NCBI GenBank assembly: GCA_937975725.1
Contig: CALJUL010000017.1
Location: 1-64,000, forward strand
Direction: 5' to 3'
Length of the DNA stretch: 64,000 nt
DNA from: an uncultured Pseudoxanthomonas sp.
GTDB taxonomy: Bacteria; Pseudomonadota; Gammaproteobacteria; Xanthomonadales; Xanthomonadaceae
The notes under the pieces are model-generated. The model was not told the origin of the DNA. It made no database searches and saw only the letters and a list, made by a program, of their open reading frames with translations. Every line of letters begins with the position of its first letter. Position 1 is the stretch's first letter. Of this stretch, positions 42,299 through 52,635 are shown one piece after another. A program made the position numbers and the translations under genes.

Positions 42299-43207
42299 TC
42301 AGGCCAGGAATTCGCCCGCACCCTGATCGAGCAGCCGCTTTGCCACCGCCTGGCCCAGCGCTTCCGGGTCGGCCGCCGGGCCTTCGCCCGCGGCGCGGAT
42401 GGCGAGGCCCTCGCTGGCCGATCCCACCAGTCCCGCCAGCGACAGCGTGTCGCCGCGCAGTTCGGCGAACGCGGCAACCGGCACGTGGCAACTACCGTGC
42501 AGCGCACGGTTCATCGCCCGCTCGGCCTCCACGCAGCGGCGCGTGGCCGCGTCGTCAAGCGGTGCGAACAGCGCGGCCGCGGCAGCATCGTCGGCGCGGC
42601 ATTCCACCGCGATGGCGCCCTGCGCCGGTGCCGGCAGCCAGTGCGGCGGCAGCAGGCGCGCGCGGATGCGCGCCTCCAGCCCCAGCCGCTGCAGGCCCGC
42701 GCAGGCCAGCACGATGGCGTCGTAGTCGCCGGCGTCCAGCTTGGCCAGGCGGGTGTTGACGTTGCCGCGCAGGTCCAGCAGTTCCAGGTCCGGGCGCAGT
42801 GCGCGCAACTGCGCCTGCCGCCGCAGCGAGGACGTGCCCACGCGCGCGCCCTGCGGCAGCGCGGCGATGCCGTCATGGTGGTTGGACACGAACGCATCGG
42901 CCGGATCGGCGCGGGCCAGGATCGCCGGCAGTGCGAACGGCCCTTCCAGCTCCATCGGCACGTCCTTGAGCGAATGCACGGCGCAATCGGCCTCACCGCG
43001 CAGCATCGCCAGCTCCAGTTCCTTCAGGAACAGGCCCTTGCCGCCGATGGCGGCCAGCGAGCGGTCCAGCACTTCGTCGCCGCGCGTGCTCATCGGCACC
43101 AGTTCCACCGTCAGCCCGGGATGCGCGGCGCGCAGCCGGTCGGCGACGTGTTCGCTCTGCCAGAGGGCGAGCGGGCTCTTGCGGGTAGCGATGCGCAGCG
43201 TGGTCAT
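42299..43207 (-). CDS. hemC: Hydroxymethylbilane synthase (porphobilinogen deaminase)
   Basis: Condenses four porphobilinogens to hydroxymethylbilane in haem synthesis. The 302-residue protein has the dipyrromethane-cofactor Cys at C240 (LHGSCHVP), the active-site loop LFLKELELAML and the Arg-rich block RVGTSSLRRQAQL. The conserved DLRGNVNTRLAKLDAG segment is intact. It follows the LytTR regulator by 56 bases on the same strand, as algR-hemC does in pseudomonads. Confidence 0.97.
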   Translation of the reverse strand: MTTLRIATRKSPLALWQSEHVADRLRAAHPGLTVELVPMSTRGDEVLDRSLAAIGGKGLFLKELELAMLRGEADCAVHSLKDVPMELEGPFALPAILARADPADAFVSNHHDGIAALPQGARVGTSSLRRQAQLRALRPDLELLDLRGNVNTRLAKLDAGDYDAIVLACAGLQRLGLEARIRARLLPPHWLPAPAQGAIAVECRADDAAAAALFAPLDDAATRRCVEAERAMNRALHGSCHVPVAAFAELRGDTLSLAGLVGSASEGLAIRAAGEGPAADPEALGQAVAKRLLDQGAGEFLA

Positions 43208-43263
43208 GCCGGCATTATCCCGCATGCGCCCGCCCTGCCGTAAGGCGGGCGCGGCGGCGGGGC

Positions 43264-43998
43264 TCAGAGGGTCTTGACCGTTTCCCGCAGGTGGGCCACG
43301 CAGCGCCGGCTGACTTCCAGCGGCGCCTTGGCGTGGCGCAGGATGGCCTGCACGTGGCCGTCGCCCACGCGCTTGATCTCCACCAGCTCGTGCCGCGCGA
43401 CCAGGCAGTTGCGGTGGATGCGGACGAAGCGGTTGCCGAATTCCTCCTCCAGCGACTTCAGCGATTCCTCGATCAGGTCCTCGCCGCGCGCGTGGTGCAC
43501 CACCACGTACTTCTCCTCGGCCTGCAGGTAGTGCACTTCGTCGATCGGGATCAGCCGCAGGCTGCCGCGCAGGCGGGCGCACAGATGCGTGCGCGGCTGC
43601 GCGCCCGCAGCGGCATCGGGCGGCGGCGACCCGCGGCCGGCGATGAAGGTGCGCGCGCGCTCCAGCGCCGCGGCCAGGCGCTCGGCACGGATGGGCTTCA
43701 TCAGGTAATCGATGGCCGCCGCCTCGAAGGCGGACAGCGCGTGTTCGTCGTAGGCGGTGCAGAACACCACCGCCGGGCGCGGGTCGAAAGCGGCCAGGTG
43801 GCGCGCGGTCTCCAGCCCGTCCACGCCGGGCATGGCGATGTCCAGCAGCACCATGTCCGGCTTGTGCTGCGCGCACGCCTGCAGCGCGTCCAGCCCGTTC
43901 TCCGCCTCGGCCACCACTTCCATGCCCTCGTGCTCGGACAGCAGCGCACGCAGGCGCTCGCGCGCCAAGGGTTCGTCGTCGGCGATGACCACTCTCAC
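43264..43998 (-). CDS. algR: LytTR-type response regulator (AlgR-like)
   Basis: A 244-residue two-component regulator. The receiver domain has acidic D7, D8, the phospho-acceptor D53 (VLLDIAMPG) and K101 (DYLMKPI). The LytTR DNA-binding domain lies at about 140-244 (YLQAEEKYVVVHHA, RIHRNCLVARHELVEI). The start is GTG at 43998, since the receiver begins RVVIADDE and no closer ATG exists. The gene order algR-hemC fits AlgR. No histidine kinase (algZ/fimS) is directly upstream, so the sensor must be elsewhere or absent. Confidence 0.88.
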   Translation of the reverse strand: MRVVIADDEPLARERLRALLSEHEGMEVVAEAENGLDALQACAQHKPDMVLLDIAMPGVDGLETARHLAAFDPRPAVVFCTAYDEHALSAFEAAAIDYLMKPIRAERLAAALERARTFIAGRGSPPPDAAAGAQPRTHLCARLRGSLRLIPIDEVHYLQAEEKYVVVHHARGEDLIEESLKSLEEEFGNRFVRIHRNCLVARHELVEIKRVGDGHVQAILRHAKAPLEVSRRCVAHLRETVKTL

Positions 43999-44091
43999 GG
44001 CAAAGGCGTCCTCGCTAATCGTGTGTGATCCCCCGGACGCATGGTAACCACGCGCGCCGCCGGCCGTCACCCACACGGGACGTAGCAGCGA

Positions 44092-44775
44092 TTACGCGGC
44101 GAAGCGCCCTTCCATCCAGTCCGCCAGCGCCCGGATCTCCTCCGCGCACACCTGGTGCGCCATCGGATAGCGGTGCCACTGCACGTCGAAGCCCAGCGCC
44201 TGCAACGCCTGCGCGCTGCGTTCGGCATGCACCAGCGGGATCACCGGGTCGGCGGTGCCGTGCGCCATGAACACTGGCTGCCGCGTCGCCGACGGGCCCA
44301 GGTGGGCCTGTGCCTGCGCGCTGTCCGGCAGATAGGTGGACAGCGCGATCAGCCCGGCCAGCGGCACCTGCCGGCGCAGCCCCGCCGCCAGCGCGATCGC
44401 GCCGCCCTGCGAGAAGCCGGCCAGCAGCAGCCGTTCCGGCGCGATGCCCCGCGCCTGCTCGCGCGCGATCAGCGCCTCCACCTGCGCGACCGACGCCGCG
44501 ATCCCCGCGCCGTCCGCACGGGTGGGGAAATCCATCCCCACGATGTCGTACCACGCGCGCATGCGCATGCCGTTGTTGATGGTAACCGGGCGCACCGGCG
44601 CGTGCGGGAACACGAAGCGCAGCGGGGGCCAGCCCGGCCGCACCAGTTCCGGCACCAGCGGGGCGAAGTCGTGGCCGTCGGCGCCCAGGCCGTGCAGCCA
44701 CAGCACCGCCCATTGCGGCGAAGGCCCGGTTTCCTGTTCGACGGTGTCCAGCACGGGGGAGTCGGTCGTGTCCAT
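44092..44775 (-). CDS. Carboxylesterase/lysophospholipase-like hydrolase
   Basis: A compact (227-residue) alpha/beta hydrolase of the carboxylesterase II (EstB) family. The oxyanion part is LHGLGADGHDF, the nucleophile is S122 in GFSQGG, the Asp is D176 in HGTADPVIP and the His is H207 in PMAHQVC. It hydrolyses short carboxylic or lysophospholipid esters in the cytosol (family knowledge). No signal peptide is seen. It stands alone, 316 bases behind and divergent from the GGDEF-EAL gene's start. Confidence 0.92.
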   Translation of the reverse strand: MDTTDSPVLDTVEQETGPSPQWAVLWLHGLGADGHDFAPLVPELVRPGWPPLRFVFPHAPVRPVTINNGMRMRAWYDIVGMDFPTRADGAGIAASVAQVEALIAREQARGIAPERLLLAGFSQGGAIALAAGLRRQVPLAGLIALSTYLPDSAQAQAHLGPSATRQPVFMAHGTADPVIPLVHAERSAQALQALGFDVQWHRYPMAHQVCAEEIRALADWMEGRFAA

Positions 44776-44990
44776 GGCGCCATTGTCGCCGCGCGGACCC
44801 GCCGCGACCAAGCCCTCCAGCCGACACCCGGCAGGCAGGCGTGAGATGAGGCCCGCCGCGCCGGCGCCCTGCTCCCATGGCGCCGGACATCCGGTAAAGT
44901 GCCTCGGTTCGGGAGTGGACGGGCGGCCTGCGCGCGACAAGCGCGGGGCGGGCGCTCCGGCTTCCGCCACCACCGGAGAATGATGCGAAC

Positions 44991-47198
44991 GTGAGGCCCC
45001 ATGCCGCTGCCGTCGAACCCGCTCCGGCCACGCTCGCGGCGCCGGACCTGGCCTGGGTGATGGACCAGGGCGACAACGCCGTCGTGATCTGCGACGACGA
45101 CGCCCGCATCACCTACGTCAACCAGGGCTTCACCCGCATGCTGGGCTACACCCTGGAGGAAGTGCTGGGGCGCCGGCCCAGCGATTTCCTCAGCGGCCCG
45201 CACACCGACCCGGAGACGGTCGCCTGGATCCGCGGCCAGCAGCGCGCGCAGCAGGGCTACCGCACCGACGTGCTGGTCTACGCCAAGACCGGCGTGCCGA
45301 TGTGGATTTCCGCGGTGGTCAACCCGGTGCACGACCCAGAGCGCGGCGTGCGCTGCCTGCTCGGCGTCTACACCGACATCACCCACAGCAAGCTGCACGA
45401 GGAACTGCACCGCAAGGCGCTGGCCGCGCTGATCGGCGAACAGCCGCTGGAACAGGTGCTGACCCTGATCTGCCTGGAGGTGGAGAAGATCATGCCGGAG
45501 GCGGTGGCCTCGGTGATCGGGGTGGACGACTACGGTCGCCTGCGCTCGCTGGCCGCGCCCAGCCTGCCCGACGCCATCGCCGACCGCATCGAGGGCGAGC
45601 CGGCAGGGCCCATGACCGGCGCCTGCGGCGCCGCCGCCTGGAGCGGGCAGGCGGTGGAATGCAGCGACATCGACCGCGACCCGCGCTGGCAGTCCTGCAA
45701 GGCGCCGTTCGTGGCGATGGGCATCCGCTCCTGCTGGTCCAACCCGATCAAGGCGCACGACGGCCGGGTGCTGGGCACCTTCGCCCTGTACTACTGGGAG
45801 AACCGCGCGCCGGACGACTTCCAGCAGCGCGTGGTGGACATGAGCCTGCACCTGTGTGCGCTGGCGATGGAGCGCGCGCGCTCCCGCGCGCGCATGCACC
45901 ATCTCTCCTACTACGACGCCCTCACCGGCCTGCCCAACCGCAACCTGTTCAACGGCAAGGTGGAGCAGATGCTGCTGGCGGCGGCGCGGCGCGACAGCAC
46001 CGTTGCGCTGCTGTTCATCGACATCGACCGGTTCAAGATCGTCAACGACACCCAGGGCCACGCGGTCGGCGACGCCTTGCTGCGCGAACTGGCGCTGCGG
46101 CTCGGCGGCGAGCTGGGCGAGGACGGCGTGATCGCGCGCCTGGCCGGCGACGAGTTCGTGCTGGCCATGCCCGACTGTCCCGGCGACGAGGCCGCCGCCC
46201 TGGCCGACCGCCTGATGGCGCGCCTGTCCAAGCCGGTCAGCGCCGGGCGGATGATGCTGACGCCGCAGGCCAGCGTGGGCGTGGCCCTGTTCCCCAACGA
46301 CGGCTGGGACGTGGACACGCTGGTGCGGCACGCCGACATCGCCATGTACCGCGCCAAGTCCGAGGGCGGCGCACGCATCGTGTTCTACAGCCTGGAGATG
46401 AACCAGGCCGTGCAGGAACGGCTGGCGCTGGAATCGGCGCTGCGCGAGGCCGTGCGCAGCGGCCAGTTGCGCCTGCACTACCAGCCGCAGGTCGGCATGG
46501 CGACGGACATGCCGCTGCACGGCGTCGAGGCGCTGCTGCGCTGGCGCCACCCCGAGATCGGCGAGATATCGCCGTCCACCTTCGTGCCGATGGCCGAGGA
46601 GTGCGGGCTGATCGACGACCTGGGCCGCTGGACGCTGCAGGAAGCCTGCGCGCAGATGGCCGACTGGCGCCGGCGCGGCGTGCCGGTGCCGCGCGTCTCG
46701 GTCAACCTGTCGGCGATCAACTTCGAGCAGGAAGACCTGCCCGCCTTCATCGGCGGCATGCTCAACCGCTACGGGCTGTGGCCGGAACACCTGATGGTGG
46801 AAGTCACCGAGAGCGTGATGCTGGCGCAGCGCCCGGAAGTGCTGACCAGCATCGACGCCATCCACCGCATGGGCGTGAAGCTGTCCATCGACGACTTCGG
46901 CACCGGCTATTCCAGCCTGAGCCACCTGCACCGCCTGCCCATCAGCGAACTGAAGCTGGACATGAGCTTCGTCCGCGACCTGGAGCACAGCGCGTCCGCG
47001 CGCTCGCTGACCACCTCGGTCCTGCGCATCGGCGAAAGCCTGGCGCTGACCGTGGTGGCCGAGGGCGTGGAAAATGACGCGCAGCGCGACGTGCTGGCCG
47101 GGCTGGACTGCGACGTGCTGCAGGGCTACTACGTCTCCCGCCCGCTCTCGCCGCATTCGCTGGAACGCTGGCTGAGCATGCGCGGCGCGATGGCCTGA
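44991..47198 (+). CDS. PAS-GAF-GGDEF-EAL cyclic-di-GMP protein
   Basis: A 735-residue cytoplasmic signalling protein. Domains: PAS (about 20-130), GAF (about 150-300), GGDEF (about 305-465) and EAL (about 485-728). The diguanylate cyclase motif is A385-GDEF rather than GGDEF, and no RxxD inhibitory site precedes it. This variant may still be active or may only bind GTP. The EAL domain looks complete: E513-ALLRW, VSVNLSAINF, DDFGTGYSSL, LKLDMSF and VVAEGVE. The net activity is probably c-di-GMP hydrolysis. The start is GTG at 44991. Confidence 0.93.
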   Translation: MRPHAAAVEPAPATLAAPDLAWVMDQGDNAVVICDDDARITYVNQGFTRMLGYTLEEVLGRRPSDFLSGPHTDPETVAWIRGQQRAQQGYRTDVLVYAKTGVPMWISAVVNPVHDPERGVRCLLGVYTDITHSKLHEELHRKALAALIGEQPLEQVLTLICLEVEKIMPEAVASVIGVDDYGRLRSLAAPSLPDAIADRIEGEPAGPMTGACGAAAWSGQAVECSDIDRDPRWQSCKAPFVAMGIRSCWSNPIKAHDGRVLGTFALYYWENRAPDDFQQRVVDMSLHLCALAMERARSRARMHHLSYYDALTGLPNRNLFNGKVEQMLLAAARRDSTVALLFIDIDRFKIVNDTQGHAVGDALLRELALRLGGELGEDGVIARLAGDEFVLAMPDCPGDEAAALADRLMARLSKPVSAGRMMLTPQASVGVALFPNDGWDVDTLVRHADIAMYRAKSEGGARIVFYSLEMNQAVQERLALESALREAVRSGQLRLHYQPQVGMATDMPLHGVEALLRWRHPEIGEISPSTFVPMAEECGLIDDLGRWTLQEACAQMADWRRRGVPVPRVSVNLSAINFEQEDLPAFIGGMLNRYGLWPEHLMVEVTESVMLAQRPEVLTSIDAIHRMGVKLSIDDFGTGYSSLSHLHRLPISELKLDMSFVRDLEHSASARSLTTSVLRIGESLALTVVAEGVENDAQRDVLAGLDCDVLQGYYVSRPLSPHSLERWLSMRGAMA

Positions 47199-47205
47199 GC
47201 CGCGC

Positions 47206-48015
47206 CTAGGCCAGCAGGAAGGCCAGCGCCGCCGAGCACGGCGCCACGGTGCGGAAATGCAGCAGATCGTCGGCGCGGGTCCGGCCCAGGTTGACCGCCG
47301 CCACCGGCTTGCCCATGCGCACGGCGGCCTGCACGAAGCGCAGGCCGGAATAGACCATCAGCGAAGAGCCCACCACCAGCAGCGCGTCCGCGTTCTCCAA
47401 GTGGCCCATGGCCGAGGCCACGCGCTCGCGCGGCACGTTCTCGCCGTAGAACACCACGTCCGGCTTCAGCACGCCGCCGCAGCGCCCGCAGTCCGGCACG
47501 CGGAACCCGTCGAAGTCCGCGCCCTCCAGGTCGGCGTCACCGTCGGGCGCGCTGGCCGCGCTCATGTCCGCCCAATCCGGGTTGGCGGCGGCCAGCGCCC
47601 GTTGCAGGTCGGCGCGCGCGCCCGCGTCGCCGCAGCCCATGCAGCGCACCGCGTCCAGGCGCCCGTGCAGGTCGATCACCGCCGCCTGGCCGGCGCGCTG
47701 GTGCAGGCCGTCCACGTTCTGCGTCAGCACCAGTTCGCAGCGGCCCTGCCGCTCCAGCGCGGCCAGCGCACGGTGCGCGTCGTTCGGCCGCGCCGCGGCG
47801 ATCCGCGGCCAGCCGACCAGGCTGCGCGCCCAGTAGCGCCGCCGCGTGGCGGGCTCGCCCATGAACGCCTGGTAGGTCACCGGCGGCAGCCGCTTCCAGT
47901 CGCCGCGCTCGTCGCGGTAATCGGGGATGCCGGACTCGGTGCTGCACCCGGCGCCGGTCAGCACGAACATCCTTCGATGGGCGGAAACGAATTCCACCAG
48001 CCGCTCGTCTCTCAT
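47206..48015 (-). CDS. cobB: Sirtuin NAD-dependent protein deacylase
   Basis: Sir2-type enzyme of 269 residues that removes acyl groups from Lys with NAD consumption. The NAD-binding motif GAGCSTESGIPDYR is at 21-34, QN-V-D in TQNVDGLH, the catalytic His is H117 (DLHG), zinc Cys residues are C125, C128, C176 and C179, and GSSLMVYSG closes the Rossmann fold. The stretch 140-170 has a longer acidic insert (MSAASAPDGDADLEGADFDG) near the zinc module. The ATG at 48015 lies 45 bases after the LacI gene. Confidence 0.95.
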   Translation of the reverse strand: MRDERLVEFVSAHRRMFVLTGAGCSTESGIPDYRDERGDWKRLPPVTYQAFMGEPATRRRYWARSLVGWPRIAAARPNDAHRALAALERQGRCELVLTQNVDGLHQRAGQAAVIDLHGRLDAVRCMGCGDAGARADLQRALAAANPDWADMSAASAPDGDADLEGADFDGFRVPDCGRCGGVLKPDVVFYGENVPRERVASAMGHLENADALLVVGSSLMVYSGLRFVQAAVRMGKPVAAVNLGRTRADDLLHFRTVAPCSAALAFLLA

Positions 48016-48059
48016 GCGCGCAGCATAGGGCAGCCGCGCGCACCGCCGCGAGCCGGGCC

Positions 48060-49070
48060 TCAGCCTTCGCCGGGGGGCCGGGTGGATTCGCGGAAGACCA
48101 CCTCGTGCCGCACCCGCACCATCGCGCCCCCGCCGCTGGAGCGGATGCGCGCCAGCAGTTCCATCGTCGCCATGTGCCCCATCAGCGACGTCGGCTGGCG
48201 CACCGTGGTCAGCGCCGGGTAGATGTGGCGCGCGATGGGGGTGTCGTCGAAGCCGCACACGGACACGTCGTCCGGCACCGCCAGCCCGCGCCGGCAGGCG
48301 GCGCGGATCACGCCGGCGGCCATGTCGTCGTTGGCGGCGAAGATCGCCGTCGGCGGCTGCGCCAGGTCGAGCAGCCGGTTGCCGGCGTTGATGCCCGACT
48401 CGAACGAGAAGGCGCCCTGCACCACCAGTTCCGGGTCGAACGGGATGCCGGCCGCCTGCAACGCGTCGCGATAGCCCTTGAAGCGCCACTGGCAGGCGCC
48501 GTGGGCCGGCGGCCCCTTGACGTGGCCGATGCGGCGGTGGCCCTGCGCGATCAAGCCTTCCATCAGTTCCCGGACCGCCGCGGTCTCGTCCATCATCACG
48601 CCGATGTGCGCCTCCGGGTGCTTGGGCGCGATGCAGGCATACGGCGTGCCCTGCGCCTCCAGGAAGGCCAGCACCGTGGCGTCGTCGGTCAGCGGCGGGA
48701 TCAGCACCACGCCGTCGGGCGAGAAGTGCTCGAACACCACCCGCAGGTCCTCGGTCTTGCGCTGCTTCTGCGAACCCACCGGCGCCAGCACCAAGTTGTA
48801 GTGATGGTCGCGGCAGGCTTCCAGCATGCCGTTCTGGATCTCCATCAGGTAGTTGCGCGACGGGTTGTTGTAGACCAGCGCGACCACGTAGGAACGCTGG
48901 CCGGCCAGGCTGCGCGCGGACAGGTTGGGGCGGTACTGGAGCTTCTCCACCGCCTGCATGACGCGCTGGCGCATCTCCTCGCGCACGTTGGGCTCGTTGT
49001 TGAGCACCCGCGACACGGTCTTCATCGATACGCCGGCGGCGGCGGCCACGTCCTCGATCCTGCTGCGCAT
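48060..49070 (-). CDS. LacI-family transcriptional regulator
   Basis: A 336-residue repressor with an N-terminal HTH (IEDVAAAAGVSMKTVSRVLNNEPNV), hinge helix (LSARSLAGQR) and periplasmic-binding-protein-like ligand domain. The dimer/operator-reading residues fit binding of a palindrome with a central CG. A near-perfect LacI-type operator lies upstream at 49300-49313, so self-regulation is likely. The regulated pathway may be the large catabolic cluster to the right, or a sugar locus outside the window. Confidence 0.95.
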   Translation of the reverse strand: MRSRIEDVAAAAGVSMKTVSRVLNNEPNVREEMRQRVMQAVEKLQYRPNLSARSLAGQRSYVVALVYNNPSRNYLMEIQNGMLEACRDHHYNLVLAPVGSQKQRKTEDLRVVFEHFSPDGVVLIPPLTDDATVLAFLEAQGTPYACIAPKHPEAHIGVMMDETAAVRELMEGLIAQGHRRIGHVKGPPAHGACQWRFKGYRDALQAAGIPFDPELVVQGAFSFESGINAGNRLLDLAQPPTAIFAANDDMAAGVIRAACRRGLAVPDDVSVCGFDDTPIARHIYPALTTVRQPTSLMGHMATMELLARIRSSGGGAMVRVRHEVVFRESTRPPGEG

Positions 49071-49525
49071 GGCGTGTTCCTATCCTTCTCCCGAGCTTTC
49101 CCGCGCCCCGCCGCTACCGGACGCCCGCACCGCGCGCGGAACCGCCCGGCCCCGGCTCGCGGCGCGCATGCACCGGCATGATACGTCTTCCGGCATGGGC
49201 GCCCCTCCGTGTGCGACGCGTGCCCGTTCCGCGGCGAGCGGTGCGCGTTCCGGCGGCGCGCGGGCGGACATCGGCCGGACGCTAGCTCTATCAGGCGCCT
49301 GACAACGCTGTCAACTCGCGGCCCGCGGCCGCCTGTGGGCATGGCCCGCGGTGCAGGCGGACCGCGCGGACGACACGCGGGATTTCCGCGTGCGCCGCCG
49401 CCGTGCCGGCGATCAGTGCGCGTCGCGGAAGTCGGCCGGGTCCGGCAACGCCACCGGCACGCCCGCCGCATCGCGGCCCGCCGCGGAGGATTCAACGCGA
49501 CCTGGCAGTGCCGTCGGGCGAAACC
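49071..49525. other. Control region of the LacI gene
   Basis: A 455-base non-coding stretch that contains the LacI-type operator at 49300-49313. The frame ending at 49413-49415 (minus) closes with VPVALPDPADFRDAH and might be a decayed gene end, but this is weak. Confidence 0.5.
49300..49313. promoter_or_regulatory. LacI-type operator
   Basis: tgacaacgctgtca is a palindrome (six of seven pairs match) with the central CG and TGxxA/TxxCA arms typical of LacI-family sites. It is 230 bases upstream of the LacI gene start. Confidence 0.6.
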
Positions 49526-49660
49526 TCAGGCCGACTCGCGCACCACCAGTTGCACCGGTAGCTGGACCGCCCCGGCCTGCCCGCCCTCGGCCAGGATCAG
49601 CAGCCGGTCCACCAGTTGCCGTGCCGCCCGCGCCCCGCTTCCGGCATGCCGGCGGACGAC
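49526..49660 (-). pseudogene. Remnant C-terminus of a second LacI-family regulator
   Basis: On the minus strand the frame ending at 49526-49528 reads ARAARQLVDRLLILAEGG, a linker, then LPVQLVVRESA and a stop. The last block is the very conserved end of LacI regulators (LPTELVVRESS type). No HTH or ligand domain precedes it; the frame runs back into the aspA gene end within about 45 codons. A longer LacI gene here has been lost, most likely when the aspA-side DNA was joined to this locus. Confidence 0.6.
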
Positions 49661-49666
49661 GCGGCT

Positions 49667-51061
<1,395 letters not shown>

Positions 51062-51125
51062 GGCCGGCGCTCCCCGATGTGTCGTGTGGTCGTGCCGGCG
51101 CAGCGCCGCCGGCGTGGCGAATGCG

Positions 51126-52598
51126 TCAGTCCAGGCCGCCCTGGCACAGGTACTTGATGTGCATGTACTCGTCCATGCCCTGGCGCCCGCCCTCGCGGCC
51201 ATAGCCGGACGCCTTGATGCCGCCGAACGGCGCGGCCTCGGCGGCGACCGCGCCCTCGTTGATGCCCACCAGCCCGGATTCCAGCGCCGCCGCCATGCGC
51301 GCGATGCGGCGCACGTCGCGGGTGTAGAAGTACGAGGCCAGCCCGTAGGGCGTGCCATTGGCTTCCGCCAGCACCCCGGCCTCGTCGGCGAAGCGGAACA
51401 CCGGCACCATCGGGCCGAAGGTCTCCTCGCAGGCGAACTCCATGCCCTTGTTCACTCCGGTCAGCACGGTCGGTTCGTAGAAGTTCGCACCCAGCGCGGG
51501 CAGGCGCCGGCCGCCGGCGGCCACGCGTGCGCCCCTGGCCACCGCGTCGGCCACGTGGCGCTCCACCTTCTCCACCGCGCGCGTGTTGATCAGCGGGCCG
51601 ATCTGCACGCCCTCTTCGCTGGCCGGGCCCACGCGCAGCGCGGACACGCGCGCGACCAGCCGGGCGACGAAATCGTCGTGCACGGCCTCATGCACGTACA
51701 CGCGGTTGGGGCAGACGCAGGTCTGCCCGGCGTTGCGGAACTTGGCCGCCATCAGGCCGTCCACCGCGGCATCCAGGTCAGCGTCGTCGAAGACGATGAA
51801 GGGCGCGTTGCCGCCCAGTTCCAGCGACAGCTTCTTCAGCGTGTCGGCGCAGGCGCGCGCCAGGTGGCGCCCGACGGGCGTGGAACCGGTGAAGGTCAGC
51901 TTGCGCACGCGCGCGTCGGCCAGCCAGACGTCGACCACGCCGGCGGCGTTGGCGCGCGAGGCGGTGACCAGGTTGAGTACGCCGGGCGGCACGCCGGCCT
52001 CCTCGGCCAGCGCCGCCAGCGCCAGCGAGGTCAGCGGCGTGTCCTCGGCCGGCTTGGCGACCACCGTGCAGCCGGCCGCCAACGCCGGCGCGATCTTGCG
52101 CGCGATCATCGCGGCCGGGAAATTCCACGGCGTGATCGCGGCCACCACGCCCACCGGCTCCTTCACCGCCAGCATCTGCCGCCCGCGCACCGGCGGCGGG
52201 ATGACGTCGCCGTAGCTGCGCACGGCCTCGGCGGCGAACCACTCCACGTAGCTGGCCGCGTAAACGATCTCGCCGACGGCCTCGGCCAGCGGCTTGCCTT
52301 GCTCGCGCGAGATCAGCCGCCCCAGGTCCTGGCGATGCTCCAGCAGCAGGGCGTTCCAGCGCGCCAGGATGCGCGAGCGGTCGCGCGCCGGCACCGCGCG
52401 CCACGCAGGGAACGCCGCATGCGCGGCCTCCAGCGCGTCGCGCGCGTCGCGCGCGTCGGCGTCGGGCACGCTGGCGAAGGGCTGCGCCAGCGCCGGGTCC
52501 TCGACGTCGTAGCGCGCGCCGCCCGCGGCTTCGCGCCAGCGGCCGTCGATGTAGTGGGCGGAACGCAGCAGGTCGGGGCGTTGCAGGGTCAGCGGCAT
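51126..52598 (-). CDS. gabD: NAD(P)-dependent succinate-semialdehyde dehydrogenase
   Basis: Aldehyde dehydrogenase of 490 residues. The cofactor loop is ITPWNFPAAMIARK, the general base Glu lies in SLELGGNAP, the nucleophile Cys in FRNAGQTCVCPNR and the binding loop in CEETFGPMVP. These blocks match succinate-semialdehyde dehydrogenase (GabD) more than betaine-aldehyde types, though a related C4-C5 semialdehyde is possible. The ATG at 52598 begins a normal-length protein. It lies 37 bases behind the D-malate dehydrogenase. Confidence 0.85.
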   Translation of the reverse strand: MPLTLQRPDLLRSAHYIDGRWREAAGGARYDVEDPALAQPFASVPDADARDARDALEAAHAAFPAWRAVPARDRSRILARWNALLLEHRQDLGRLISREQGKPLAEAVGEIVYAASYVEWFAAEAVRSYGDVIPPPVRGRQMLAVKEPVGVVAAITPWNFPAAMIARKIAPALAAGCTVVAKPAEDTPLTSLALAALAEEAGVPPGVLNLVTASRANAAGVVDVWLADARVRKLTFTGSTPVGRHLARACADTLKKLSLELGGNAPFIVFDDADLDAAVDGLMAAKFRNAGQTCVCPNRVYVHEAVHDDFVARLVARVSALRVGPASEEGVQIGPLINTRAVEKVERHVADAVARGARVAAGGRRLPALGANFYEPTVLTGVNKGMEFACEETFGPMVPVFRFADEAGVLAEANGTPYGLASYFYTRDVRRIARMAAALESGLVGINEGAVAAEAAPFGGIKASGYGREGGRQGMDEYMHIKYLCQGGLD

Positions 52599-52635
52599 GG
52601 CGATAACCGGAAGAAGAAGAGGAAGCGGCGGCGTT

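Noticed and set aside
49413..49500. Minus-strand frame ending VPVALPDPADFRDAH just after the LacI remnant
   Set aside because: It could be the 3' end of another decayed gene, but no family could be recognised and the stretch is too short to support.
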